From contig JAUCBJ010000826.1 in NCBI GenBank assembly GCA_032718475.1, positions 1 to 64,000 of the forward strand: a DNA stretch of 64,000 nucleotides, read 5' to 3'. A model generated the notes under the pieces. That model saw only the letters and a list, made by a program, of their open reading frames with translations. It was not told the DNA's origin and made no database searches. Below, piece by piece: positions 1-11,899 of the stretch. The position numbers and the translations under genes are program-made. The stretch comes from Nemertoderma westbladi. Lineage: Eukaryota > Xenacoelomorpha > Nemertodermatida > Nemertodermatidae. How positions within the stretch are numbered: the stretch's first letter is position 1; the number at the start of each line of letters is the position of its first letter.

Positions 1-359
1 TTGGAGATATGCGAATGTAATTTTGAAAAATAAGAAGCGATGAGAAAACTTTTGTAATACATAGTAAAGGGTAGGGGTCTAGTAGTATTAAAGGTACGGT
101 ATGTAGTAAATATTTACTAAATGTGGCTGAAATATTAGTTTAGCAGCAAATTTACTTGATAAGCCTATATTTGCAGTTATACAGAACAGTAGTCAACCTA
201 GCCAAAAAACGGGGTCAACCATGGAATACTAAATATAGAGTAATTATATATAAATTTAGTATTCCATGGGTCAACCCATAACAAACTCCTAATTCATCCT
301 AACGACTTTATTTTATATATAACATTACATAAATTATAAACATAATCTAAATTATTTTT

Positions 360-449
360 AATTTTTATTCAAACATAACTGAATAGAATTTCTATTAAAT
401 TATTAATTTTTATTCAAACATAACTGAATAGAATTTCTATTAAATTATT
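360..449. repeat. 45-bp tandem duplication
   Basis: Two head-to-tail copies of a 45-bp AT-rich unit that starts AATTTTTATTCAAACATAAC. The copies look identical, so the duplication is recent. Confidence 0.85.
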
Positions 450-1020
450 AATTTTATATTTTTGCAGTTATACAGAACAGTAGCCTCATTATCGCCCTAC
501 AAAAGTTCTGGAATTGTCACTTACCAGGAAGGAAAGAAGAGTAATTGTACATCCCATCCTTGGGGGTAATAGAACGCCCAAAAAATGAGTGTTACTGTTA
601 CCCATTTTCTGGATAGCTATGCATAAAAATATAATTATTACATTCACAGTATCCTACAGTATACAGTTAGGCCTATCATGTTACATTTAAAATGGAGTGA
701 GCTATTTTTGGAACTATTCTAAGGCAGATTAGCTATGTTTATAAAATACATGTAATAGAACAATTTTATGTTCTTGAACGTTTTCTGAACATCAAATTGT
801 ATACTTAACAGGGTATTTGTGATGTAATTGGCCTACTGCACATTTTTTTAATTATCCACAAATTACTAGATATTTATTTTTATTCTAGATCGTAGTTGGA
901 CATTCCCACAATATTATATTAACACTAATATCGTTATTTTGGGGGAGCAACTGTGGTAATATTTAACGTTAGTTCGAGAAAAAGAAAATAATTATTTAAC
1001 AGTTTAATTGACAATTTAAT

Positions 1021-1099
1021 CAAGGACTTCTAGAACATAGTATTTATTCAATAAATAATAAATTGAATAAATAGGCCTACTATGTTCTAGAAGTCCTTG
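1021..1099. repeat. Long hairpin, possible miniature fold-back element
   Basis: Left arm CAAGGACTTCTAGAACATAG (1021-1040) is repeated as its exact reverse complement at 1080-1099. Inside it, TTTATTCAAT pairs with ATTGAATAAA. The only asymmetry is a TAGGCC-containing insertion in the right half. It could be a tiny fold-back transposon or an inverted duplication. Confidence 0.75.
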
Positions 1100-1569
1100 G
1101 CTTGGTATAGTAGGCCTACTGTTACCTTTTATTATTAATTACATTAATGATAACAGTACAAGTTAGGCCTACTAGCTAACATAATGATGAAAAAAAGAGA
1201 AAACGAATAAAGATACAATACATAAGACATACACCATGTCATGGAATGGTGTCGTATTTCAAGTAACCCACCACACCCACCCCCCCCCCCCCCTCCCAAA
1301 CAAAATAACCGTTACTCCAAATCTTAATGAAAAATCAAGAAATTTTAAAGAGAGTTAGTTTCATATCTCTCCTCCTTATTGGATGAACCAGAATTTTTAT
1401 TTTTGCTTTCATTCAAAAAGTAACATTTTTTGTCTTGCTTTTTTATAACGCTTGACAAAAAAAGCCTACTTTTTGCCACCACTTAAATAGTTAATATTGC
1501 ATTTAAATTTTAAATATATTTGTTAATAATATGATTTAATAATGTTATATAGAATAATACACACATGGA

Positions 1570-1686
1570 TATTAATTAATTCCCTAACTATAATTAATTA
1601 ATCCCCTAACTATAATAATTAATTCCCTAACTATAATAATTATTTCCCTAAATATAATAATTAATTTCCTAAATATAATAATTAAG
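1570..1686. repeat. 22-bp tandem repeat, about five copies
   Basis: Successive imperfect copies of an AT-rich unit containing TCCCTAACTATAATAATTAA. The later copies carry CTAAATAT in place of CTAACTAT. Confidence 0.8.
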
Positions 1687-2289
1687 TGAGCCCTTTGCAC
1701 ACTGAGTAACAGGATCATTTTGTCTTGTCCCAGCCTGTAATTATCCCACAATTACGTGTGCCTGTGAAAGCATTTACCATTGCATCTACATCTCAAAATT
1801 TTTGAAATGTTTATTATTGTACAGACCGGCCTAATTTAAGGCGCTCTTTCAGATGAAACCAAGAAATACCATGGTTTATATGCATGAAAGTCATTTTTTG
1901 CGAGTTTAAAACACCCTATGCTTGATCCTCAGCCCTGTAATTTAAAGGCAAAACACCCTACATCTAAAATCTGGTACATAGGGTATATTGCCTTAGTAGC
2001 ACTTTTATTCAGTTTACCTTACATTTTAAAGGTAGGGTGTTTTTCCTTAGAAAAGCTTATAATAGTGTTATTTCCTATTACTTATGCTTAGATATTGGCG
2101 GGAATTTCAGTTTGTTCGCATTTACATGTGGGCAAAATACCGTAGGAAAGATTTTATACTTACTACTGACTCTATAGAATCTCAATTCAGTCGATTAGGA
2201 ATATACCAAGCCAATGGAACTGGAAGACACGTTTTACGGCTTCAACTTGGGTGAGGATATCGGTGGTGGTGTTTTAGCCCAGGTGACGG

Positions 2290-3085
2290 TGGACTGTGGG
2301 GAGGATTTGTGGCTGTGCGGAGGATATGTGGCTGTGTTGGGAGGATATGTTGCTGAGAGGAAGAAATGTGGCTGTGTGGGGGGATATGTGGCTGTGTGGG
2401 GAGGATATGTGACTGTGGTGAAGATATGTGGCTGTGTGGGGAGGATATGTGGCGTGGCTGTGTGGGGAGGATATGTGGTTGTGGGGAGGATATGTGGCTG
2501 TGTGGGGAGGATATGTGGCTGTGTGGGGAAGATATGTGTCTGTGTGGAGAGGATATGTGACTGTGGGGAAGATATGTGGCTGTGCGGAGAGGATATGTGG
2601 CGGTGTGGGGAAGATATGTGGCTGTGTGGGGAGGATATGTGGCTGTGTGGGGAGGATATGTGGCTGTGGGGAGGATATGTGGCTGTGTGGGGAGGATATG
2701 TGGCTGTGTGGGGAAGATATGTGGCTGTGTGGGGAGGATATGTGACTGTGGGGAAGATATGTGGCTGTGCGGGGAGGATATGTGGCGGTGTGGGGAAGAT
2801 ATGTGGCTGTGTAGGGAGGATATGTGACTGTGGTGAAGATATGTGGCTGTGTTGGGAGGATATGTGGCTGTGTGGGGAGGATATGTGGCTGTGGGGAAGA
2901 TATGTGGCTGTGTGGGGAGGATATGTGGCTGTGTGGTGAAGATATGTGGCTGTGTGGGGAGGATATGTGACTGTGGGGAAGATATGTGGCTGTGTGTGGG
3001 GAGGATATGTGGCTGTGTGGGGAGGGTATGTGGCTGTGGGGATGATATGTGGCTGTGGGAAGGATATGTGGCTGTGTGGAGTCAA
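2290..3085. repeat. Minisatellite, GGATATGTGGCTGTGTGGGGA unit
   Basis: About 40 head-to-tail copies of a G-rich unit of 21 bp (GGATATGTGGCTGTGTGGGG plus A), mixed with 19-bp variants lacking one TG. Because the unit rarely makes a stop codon, several frames on both strands stay open across the array (for example 2214-2939 plus and 2234-3115 minus, His/Pro/Thr-rich). These frames are low-complexity repeats with no sign of being genes. The array ends where unique sequence starts near 3086. Confidence 0.93.
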
Positions 3086-5540
3086 CTTATTGAAGCGCAA
3101 TACCACTATGGGCATCCCACGTCCACTGGCTCAACCCAAAGGAGTTCCCATAGACAGAGTCAATGAATGGATTCAACGACTTTGGCAAATAATTCCAAGA
3201 AATATAATTGGTTTTTGGAATTCGTTAGTTAAGGGCACGTGTTTGTGGTTAAAATTTAAAAAAATCAAATTTTACGGATTCTGGATCAAAATTTAATGGC
3301 GATTTCAAAACTGAAAACGACAATGCGAGATCTCTTTTAGTTCTCGAGTTATAGCTGTCTGTCTGTGTGACAAAATTTAAGAAACACATGCAATGTACAA
3401 TTTTGCCATACTGTAGGAATTTTCCTGTTTAGTGATCACATTTATAATGTCAGTCTCAACGTTGTTCTAGATTGTCTGTCATTCTGCCTGCCTGCCTGCA
3501 TGTCTATCTGTCTGTCTTTCTGTTTATTGGCCTGATTCTATTTCTTATGTCCGTTTAAACGGTTAAAGGATTCTAAATGGTCTATTAGGATGTCTGTCTG
3601 TCTGTTATATTTTGACGGACAGACCGACATGAATACAGACCAAACACAAAGCCATTATATTTAAATATTGACATCAGAAATGGAATCACCGTCCAGGAAA
3701 ACCCCTTTAAATCAATTTTTAGCGATGTCGTGTCCTTTCCTAAATGTCGACTGACAGATTGTCTGATAAACAGACAGACAGACAGTTAGACAGTCTGGAA
3801 TTCTTCAAACGTCAAAACTAACTCCGGTAAATTTCAGTTCGGTAGTGTGTTTCCTTAATTATTGACTGACAGACAGACAGATTGTCCGACAAACAGACAG
3901 ACTGGAATATATCAAACGTCAAAACTGACATCGGAAATGCAATCACCACCCCAGAAAACCCCCATATCGAAAACTTTAGTTAAGAAGGATTCTTCCTTAT
4001 TTTTCAATATAATTTGAATTATCCCTCCATTTAACATAAAATGGCGGGAAGGTTTGAAAACTTTAAATGGCTTTATCTCAGAATTTTATTTTTCACTTTT
4101 ATTTTTCACTCATGTACCTGTTTCTCTGGAACTACGGGACCAAATTGCATGACATTTTCAGTATATGTTCTTCTACTAATCCTTTATAGGTAGGTGGTAG
4201 CACATTTAGACATGTGGGTTAGAAACTTAAAAAGTTACATCTCAAAAAACGGCAAAAATACGTGTTTTTTTTCACTTTTTGCAAATAACATTTTACACTT
4301 TGAAAATTTCTGGTGATCACAATAATTTTTTTTATTTATTCTGCTACCACGTCTGAGACACATGCAAAATTAATTCCCCTCCAAATTTCAAGCCATTCTG
4401 TTGAACCAATTCCTCAGAAGAGGTACATAAGCTTAATAGTGAAATGTATGGACAAACACGTGCCCTGAAAGTGTGATGGTGAACTGAATAGTGAATATGT
4501 GATGTCAATAATGAAGGACTGCACCACAGGGAAGGGAAAGTAGACTGAGTTTGATTTTGGGGGTCTAGGTTTTGGGAAACTGGTCACATGGTTATACAGT
4601 AGCCAGCTAGAATATTTCTAAAAAAATTTACGGGCAAATATGTAACTATAATCGATTGCCCATTAGTTTTCGAGTACTTTATACTCATGGAATGGTAACC
4701 ATGATGACGTTACCAGGCAACCAATTATACAGAAATTATCAGCTGTTTATCTCATGTTTTTGAATTATAATTTGCATTATTTACCAAAACCCAAACCTTA
4801 ACTACAAAATTCCAAGTATAATTTCCACTGCAGTATTATTATTTGAAGATATTAAACTATTTGACTCGAACTCTTGATATACAAAACACCCTATATCAGC
4901 TTTCAGTTTCATTTGTCGCCGATATTTTCGAGGCATAACACCCTATAAAATAATTTCAGCATTTTTTAAGCTCCCAAATTACAAAAGTTGTGTATCTCGC
5001 ATTTGAAATTCTAAGTTAGTATATTTGGGTGACTTGCAGTTCAAATTCTGGTATCCAGGCAGCTGTATAACAAACTTGTAGAAGAAAACGCGTTTCGTTA
5101 AATTACTCAAAACACGATTTTTGGAGATAGGATAGTAAAGCACACTAATTGGTGAAATTTAAAATGAGAAAAAGTGCTTAGCAGTTTGGCCCCCCGGTGA
5201 CATTAGACCTATATTCTTGTTTTTCTGAATTATTGTTTGCTGAATAATGCCGTACCTCGCACCTCGTAAGAAAACGAAGATTGACCTGACAGGGGGGGGG
5301 GGGGGCTTCCAACTCGGCTAATTAATATCTCGCCTAAATGTGTAAATTTGTTTAGGACAAAGGTATTTTTGGATAACAAAGTGATGGGCGGGGTTATATG
5401 TCTAACTTAAATCGAAAATACATGTTGAATGAAAACTGTTGTACCAGCCAAATAGTATTACATATTATTAAAAGTTGGGAAACCTTGTTTAGTAGGATGT
5501 AGGAGATCAGATAGGGAGTTCAATGAATTTAGCTAAAGTT
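3086..5540. other. Intergenic DNA with GTCT/GACA microsatellites
   Basis: No gene is supported. Interrupted (CTGT)n and (GACA)n tracts lie at about 3470-3610 and 3765-3905, pointing in opposite senses. A poly-G run lies near 5290. The phrase AACACCCTAT recurs (about 4885 and 4935, and earlier near 1910 and 1950). Confidence 0.55.
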
Positions 5541-6259
5541 TCTAAGTAATGTTGAAATTAGCAAACCATGATAAATTGTGGATAGAATGTGATTTGTGGG
5601 TGTAAAGACTATACAGAGAAGCGTTATTACGATTACGAACAAAAATTAAACCGGAACCAGCACTCTTGCTCAATGTTAAATGTTTTGGAATAACTTGCTC
5701 CTTTTCCTTAACGTTTATAACGGTATTCGGTTTACTGCTGTCGACCTCGACATAGCGTTTACACCCCGGGACGATCCTTATTTCCATAATTAATTTCTAG
5801 CTGAAGACCCTAAGCTCCTTCTTTCCCAACATTTATATATCCGTTCGTGACCTGTCCATTTAACAGAATCCCGGCTATATATCCATACCGCTATCGCTAC
5901 GTACCGGTAGCAGCTATTTGTAACACGTCTCACTCTCACCATGGCCAACTTAGTATTCCATGCTATGCTCAAAGCCGTAGTGGTAATATATAGGTAGGTA
6001 GATGCATAAAAGGTTATTTAGTTTTAGCCGGAAAAACCAGAAACCGGAAAAAGTGATTAACTGCGCGATGCGCACTGCCGAATATTATTATAAGGGCAAT
6101 AGATGTAGCGACATTACATTACAATACTAAACAAATGTTTATACTGTATTAATAAGGGCAGATCTGCAATCCAGTCAGCTATACCTGACGACAAAGAGAC
6201 ACCAAGATCCGACACAAGTCGAGTTCAAGGCAACTGAACCGCAAGAATTACCATCTACT

Positions 6260-6547
6260 CTATTTCGCGACGGCCGATCTTGTTCTCTTGGGTTTCGGAA
6301 CAGTTCCTTCCCGGAATCCGTTCTTGAATCGCTGGTGAACCTTCTTTAGATGCTGCATCCGACCGGTACCAGTCGTCCGTCGTCGTTTAGCCTTCATACT
6401 CCAATTGAATGTCCGGATCCTCTTGGAGGGGTAGCCGCAACTGCCGCAGCGTTTCTTCTGGATGTGGTACGCGCTGCGTCCGCACCGTCGACACAGCGTG
6501 TGGGTTTTATTGTGGCGCTTACCGAAACTACCAGTTCCTTTTGTCAT
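6260..6547 (-). CDS. rpL37: 60S ribosomal protein L37 (eL37)
   Basis: Encodes a 95-residue eL37, a small zinc-binding protein of the large cytosolic ribosomal subunit. The N-terminus [19 protein letters not shown] and the four zinc-ligand cysteines (C19, C22, C34, C37, as CRRC and CGSC) are present. The [13 protein letters not shown] core and a basic GFREGT-PKPKR tail follow. Length matches the family (about 90-97). I start at the internal ATG because the 17 codons before it do not belong to the family, and a splice-acceptor-like TTTTCTTACAG lies just upstream, suggesting an intron in the 5' leader. No intron interrupts the coding part, although animal rpL37 genes usually have several. No poly-A tract follows the stop, so the evidence for a processed retrocopy is weak. 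All key residues are intact, so I call it functional. Confidence 0.9.
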   Translation of the reverse strand: MTKGTGSFGKRHNKTHTLCRRCGRSAYHIQKKRCGSCGYPSKRIRTFNWSMKAKRRRTTGTGRMQHLKKVHQRFKNGFREGTVPKPKRTRSAVAK

Positions 6548-6559
6548 CGTGCAGTCGTG

Positions 6560-6575
6560 ATAAACTGTAAGAAAA
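6560..6575 (-). promoter_or_regulatory. Probable splice acceptor in the rpL37 leader
   Basis: On the minus strand the sequence TTTTCTTACAG lies about 17 bases before the rpL37 ATG. It has the pyrimidine tract and AG of an intron 3' end. A pyrimidine-rich transcription start is an alternative reading. Confidence 0.4.
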
Positions 6576-6639
6576 TATATCAACACCAACACCGGCAAGG
6601 TATATACGGTGGTAATGCTTAGGCCTACCGAAATTGCGA

Positions 6640-9090
6640 ACGAGGGAGTGATATAGACAGGCCTATCTCAGCCTATTAACCTACTTAGGTATTGACGTAT
6701 ATGATCCGGATCCGGATCACTCCGTGTAGGTAGGTATCTACAAATTATGTTAAACATGATTCTAAAAACAAGGTAGAAAAACATTCATAAATCACAGTGC
6801 TATTTTTTACAAAATTAAAGCCAAAACAATAAACGATCACTTTCAATTGAGGGAAACCATATATGGTCAGACAATCAAGATATAAAATGTTAGGCCTAAT
6901 GAAAAAAAATAGTAAAAAGTATTTCGTGCTGCCCGGTCTGCCGGTACTGCTGCCAACATGAGTGAGTCTGTCAGTCTGTGGTCGCTGATGACCCAGACTG
7001 CCAGACACCCTAACGAGCCTCTGAGCCTGGCGCTGGCCCTAACTGACCCTGCCTAACCAAAATAATAAGTCAACTACAAAAATAGCCGTAGGCCGGCTCA
7101 ATGCATTTTCTGGTAGGCCTACCTTTAACAGTTTAATTTTTCTTACTTGTAGACCTACCGTACTCCTGTACTCCAGGTTGGAATTCATGCATGAGCGCGC
7201 AGGTACTGGTACGCTTTGTTCTATTGAGATCACCGTATCTTTACGTCTGTCTGTCTGTACGTTGAACCTAGACTACATCATACATACCGGTAATAAATGT
7301 AATTTTTGCAACTCAAAATTGTTAGCCTAATATTAAAAAATATTTTTTTAATCCACAACATTTACATTTGAATATACATTACTCTACCGGCAGTGCGGCA
7401 GACCGGTAGGACTACTGTATAAAATTTGAATTAATATGCAATAGTTAATTTATCATTAGGTGTTAGGTACCGGTACCAGTCCTTTCAGTCTGCCAGTAGG
7501 CCTAATACTGTAATACTTAGTATAGGCCTACGCGCAGACGCGCCTACCTAACAATTAGGCTTCAACATACAGTTGGCTTATAACTGTAATTAAGTCATAG
7601 GCCTACTTATAATCTGATAATACATTCTACTTTCTGACTTTACCTGTTTACTAACCTAACATACAGACATACTGACATAGGCATAGGCTGATAGGCCTAA
7701 TACAGTAATACAGTAGGCTGGTAGGGCTAATAACAATAGAGAGTACTGTCTGACTGTTACTGTAGTTAAAATAAATAGACAAATTCAGCTCCGGTTGCCG
7801 CTGCCGGTAGGCCTATTACATTTTTTTGTGTATTTTCGTGATTTCAATTAATTTGTGGTGCGCATCCAGTGTCCAGGCATCAGAGCTGCGCGTTGACTGG
7901 CTGAGGCGCACCTGTCTCACCCGAACGCGCACCTGTCTAAACCCAAACGCGCAACCACAGAACCAGGCAACGCACATCTGGTTTTCATTCGCGCAGGCCT
8001 GCAGGCTGGCAGGCAGCAGGTACGCGTCCGAGTTTTGCAGCATGAATTCCAACCTGGCAGCCTGGGGGCCTACTGCAGTACTGTTGTAGGCCCTACTTGT
8101 ACATTTAGGGGTACACTGTCATACTAAGCAGCCAGGCAGCTAAGCCTATCGTAACCATTTATCTGTTTATTGTAAAGATGGTTTGGTTTATTATTTTGGT
8201 TGGCAGGTTGGGGTTAGTTGGTCAGACCTAAACTGTAACCAGCGAGTTTCATACAGTCATATTGTATAAAAGCCAGTGGACGTGAAGGTACCAAAAACTG
8301 CATACCCCCCGTAGCGTAGGCCTACAACCGAGCTGTACAATAGGCTGATAGGCTACATAAATGCATAAGGCTTGGCGGCCTAGGCCTCTCTTTACTGCTC
8401 TACCATAGCACAGTCTGACAGTAGCAGCAGCTCAGTAGGCCTATGAACAGCAGAACAGTATGCCTATATGAAATAAACGGTTCCGTACAGGTAGACAGGG
8501 TACTGGTACAGCTGTACTTAACAGAACTGACGGTAAGGTTGACTGAGCTGATATCTTGATAGCTGGATAGGCCTACTGCAGTACTGGTACCGGAGCAAAG
8601 TGCAGGCCTACCTGCCTACCAAAGTAGCAAGAAAGGACTCCCCACCACTAATACTGTAATAGAAGTCTGCCTACTATACTGAAAGGACTACTGGTCTGGG
8701 GTCAGCGTCAGGCTGTCAGGCGTCAGCAAATAAATCATGTAGTCTTCAGCGAAATAAATCATGTATAACTTCTGAGACTGAGGCCGTCCAGGTATTATCC
8801 GTATATTCCATTCTCGAACATCAATAATTATTTTTTAATTATATTTTTTTTCTTCCGAATATTTGTAAACACAGCATAAAACTATCAAATGGGGGATATC
8901 AGTAAATAATTATGGCTCATAAGTGAAATAATGTAAAAATTAAGTAAAAGTCTAAAAATATCATTGTTTATTAAAACTTATGAAGAAGAGTGAGGTAAAA
9001 ATCGGGTAAATCTTTTCGACCTACGCGCGTAGGTCTACGCGTAGTTTTTAACTTCCATTCCTGTCATTTACCGGTAGGGCCAGACTTTTA
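6640..9090. other. Intergenic DNA dense in TAGGCCTA
   Basis: I see no convincing gene. TAGGCCTA or a one-base variant occurs roughly fifteen times between 6620 and 8620, and ACCGGTA-type words are also frequent. A short open frame at 7816-8089 has no recognisable motif. Confidence 0.5.
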
Positions 9091-9097
9091 CTTCTAT

Positions 9098-9420
9098 AAA
9101 GTTATCAGGCAATACCCTGTCATTATTGAGGAGCTTTTCAAAGTGGGCTTTCCAACCATTGAGGCGATCGGCTGGTGATTCAGCCTTAACCTTGGTGGTT
9201 GGTTGGCTTTTCCGCCCAGTAAGCAGATTGATCGATTTCCATGCCTGGGATGATTGCCTGCTGTCGTCAGCATCATTGATGGCATCAACCTGTTGGTTTA
9301 TTAGCTCCTGTAGATTAACAGAGTACTGCCTGTTCAGGGACCTAGATGCAGCCTTAACTGCATTCTTGGCCGCTGTAGTCTGTTTGAGTCGGGACTCTTT
9401 CTGCGCCTTATGAAGGTCGT
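9098..9420 (-). mobile_element. LINE fragment (endonuclease-RT linker region)
   Basis: The minus strand matches, nearly base for base, the plus-strand LINE region at about 45835-46010: both share the block running from GCGCAGAAAGAGTCCCGACT to the AATCATCCCAG segment. It continues a little further toward the reverse transcriptase than that copy. Both ends are cut off, and no protein could be made from it. It shows that this LINE family has a separate copy in the left part of the window. Confidence 0.85.
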
Positions 9421-9429
9421 GAAGCCTTA

Positions 9430-10380
9430 TGTAGTATATAATGAACCTTTGAAAGAATATCGACGCGGCATTGATAGATGTCGTGGTAGACTGTTTTATA
9501 AATTATAATCCTCATTTCTGGATTGACTTTGTCTGCAATCGCCCTTTTCTCACTAACACATATTTAATTTTATCCGTAACGCTCACTCATATACGGTTGG
9601 TATGATGTAGGCCTACTTCCTATAATGAGAATAAGCCTAACATTTATTATGCGCTGTCAACCCATTTGCAGGCACTATTATCAGCAGCCGACACAATCAC
9701 AATTTTAATCATTTTTACCGGCGTTATTCTCCAATGGCTGAGTGTTTGTTGATTCGTCATTTCAAAGCTGTTTCATTCATTGATTAATTCGTATGGCATT
9801 CAGGTATTGTTGTGTGTTTGGAATTCTGTCAAGGTTACCCTTTGTGTCTATTTAATTAAATTGGAAAGGTCAATAAATTCTGATAAATAAGTTAATTTTA
9901 TTGTCAATTTGTGGGAACAAAATTTGACGACTTATTTCCAATTATTCGTGGTATTTTGGGTGAACAGTTGAGGGTCAGAGTTCAAATTTAATTGATATAA
10001 GCCACGTGTGGAATGATTGAGATTAAATGTGTATTTAAATGGATCTAAAATCACCCTCCATAGAAACCAATATAAGAAATTATCAGATCACTGTGTAGTG
10101 ACGTCAAATATGTAGCAGCCAATCACAGCCGATTTTCAAAATTGGCTTCCCGGGCTTACTTAGACCCGCCATTTCGACCGTTTCCACGTGTTTTTACAAA
10201 AAACACACCCCGCCACTCGATTCAGGGCATCTTGTTACCCCTTATTCGTTTGTTTCTAGCCCAACAATTTTTTCGCGCAGCAACCCTATTATGTTTTTAT
10301 TTATTGTTTATGTAGGATAGGTTACGACCTAGTAATATATCTAAGCGGTGAGCCTATTTAACATCACTTAACAACCTCCA
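9430..10380. other. Intergenic, downstream of the fibrinogen-domain gene
   Basis: Nothing recognisable as a gene. The last part would contain the 3' untranslated region of the minus-strand gene that ends at 10387. Confidence 0.4.
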
Positions 10381-10386
10381 GTATCA

Positions 10387-11895
10387 CTAAACTTTCAGTT
10401 TCATTTCCACCTTTGTGAGTAGCGATTTGTACCCAGGGAAACTGTCCCAATTAATTCCTCCTTCGTACTCTGTGTGGTTGTATCTTCCATTTAGGTTTGC
10501 GTGGTCACAATCATTGTACCACCAACCAGCGCCCAAAGTCTTACCGCAATGATCGTAGCGGCTTTTATCAACCTTGTTATCGAACGTCGAGAATTCTAAC
10601 CCGCTGTGATAGGATAACGAATCGCCAGCGTTTCCTTGGTAACCACTAATCAGTAGAGTGAAATTTCCTTTTGTGCCTGGGGGTAATAAAGTAAACAATC
10701 GGTAGATGGCGTACCTATGTTCACCATTAAGCCAAAGGTCCACCCGCAGTGTGGCCAGTCTGGACGCCAGTCTGTAGATGTTCTGGAGACCCAACCAGAA
10801 GTTGCCTTCCGGAGACCCGAATCCGGTAACGTATTCCGCCCAAGTTCGGTTGAACTCGACGGAGCCGTCAACTCGGCGTTGAATCAGCGTCCAGGGTCCC
10901 CCGGCAGTTGACCAATCGCATCGCAGATACCGAGGCGCGCCAGTGACGCCCGTATCCAAGGCGAAGTCCGCCGACGATGAATAAACCCCCGAAGTCGAAC
11001 CCGTTGGTAAGTCGTTGCAGCTCTGAATCTCCTTGGTTACTGGGTTGCTAAGTAAACGGATAATATGGTGTTAGGGGGGGGTTTTGCACAGCGGCGAAGT
11101 TACTTTGTGGTCGAGCGATTCCCAAAACGGACAACAATATGATAATTGTTAATTATTTTCGTTTTTTTTTTAGATCTATTGAGTATTTAAGATATTTCAA
11201 ACCGAGTGAAGTATTTAAATAAGACGAGAACCTGATATAAGACCACTGCCAGTCTAAAGAAACCAAAAGAATTTAAGTTGCTTAAGTGATAATGAAACAA
11301 GATACTAAAACATGAATCACCCGACTATTTTTAAGAATTTCAACACCGACAAATTAGCAGCTCAACCCCACCCTGCATATTCAAAATCGAACGAAAGAGA
11401 AACAAAAAAGCCGCCACTGCTCAGAACTAACACGCAGATTCACACTCTACACGATTTTTAAGTTGATATACACTCGCAGTATTGAACGTTTAATTTTATT
11501 AACCAGACAAATGGAGACAATTATTTAAAGGATTACCTCAATTTGAGCGCATCTCCCCTATTGTCTACGTCAGTGACCGTGGTTCTTTGGTGCTCGTCTG
11601 GTAAACTTTCATTATCAAGATCTTGGGATTGGCAATGACACGAACGATCCGCGTTTGTTCCGGTGTATTTCTCCCGACACCACAGCGCAAGGAAAGTAAC
11701 GGATACTACCAACACGATCGATGTGAGTGCTATTAACAGGTTGAGCGTTTTTAAGAACCTTTTATCTGGATCCGCTTGTCGGCTAACAGTTTTCGTCGGT
11801 TCTCGATGTATCGTGTAGGATCTAGGAGACCCAACCGATTCATTCTCCAATAGATCCGTTATTACGTGGATATTTTCATCTACATTCCTATCCAT
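10387..11895 (-). CDS. Type II membrane fibrinogen-related protein, two exons
   Basis: Exon 1 is 11895-11537 and exon 2 is 11047-10387. The donor (GAG|GTAATC) and acceptor (TTACTTAG|C) join in frame through one serine codon, giving 339 residues. Residues 1-50 are cytosolic, about 51-73 are a hydrophobic helix (LLIALTSIVLVVSVTFLALW), and about 129-339 form a fibrinogen C-terminal domain. Family landmarks are SCNDLP, CDW, GFGSPEGNFWLGLQNIY, GWWYNDCDHANLNGRY and a VEMKLKV end. All four cysteines of the two disulfides are present. The calcium loop reads FDNKVDKSRYDHC, which is shorter in acidic residues than typical ficolins. The architecture resembles FIBCD1-type receptors that bind acetylated sugars; that role is inferred. 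The ATG has a good context (AAAACAATGG). More upstream exons cannot be excluded. Confidence 0.8.
11048..11536 (-). other. Intron of the fibrinogen-related gene
   Basis: A 489-bp GT-AG intron. The phase agrees on both sides: exon 1 leaves two bases (AG) and exon 2 supplies C, which makes the serine codon. It separates the membrane-anchor exon from the fibrinogen-domain exon. A poly-G run near 11080 lies inside it. Confidence 0.75.
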
Positions 11896-11899
11896 TGTT

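Larger units (their letters stand above)
1..2213. other. AT-rich intergenic DNA with small repeats
   Basis: I see no supportable gene here. The stretch holds an inverted repeat around an ATGGAATACTAAAT arm (about 219-270), a 45-bp tandem duplication (360-449), a long perfect hairpin (1021-1099), a poly-C run near 1280, and about five copies of a 22-bp unit built on TTCCCTAACTATAATAATTAA (1570-1686). The word GCAGTTATACAGAACAGTAG occurs at about 173 and again at about 465, bracketing the first repeats. Confidence 0.6.

Noticed and set aside
2214-3115. Long open frames on both strands (241 and 293 codons) as repeat-rich proteins
   Set aside because: They are translations of the minisatellite; frames appear on both strands at once and end where the repeat ends.
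1900-4940. AACACCCTA words as telomere-like repeats
   Set aside because: They are single, scattered words, not tandem, and differ from TTAGGG arrays.
5542-5972. Two adjacent minus-strand frames as a two-exon gene
   Set aside because: No recognisable domain and no convincing splice sites between them.
7816-8089. Overlapping 78- and 87-codon frames as a small gene
   Set aside because: No motif, overlapping frames on both strands, and amino-acid content typical of GC-richer noncoding DNA.
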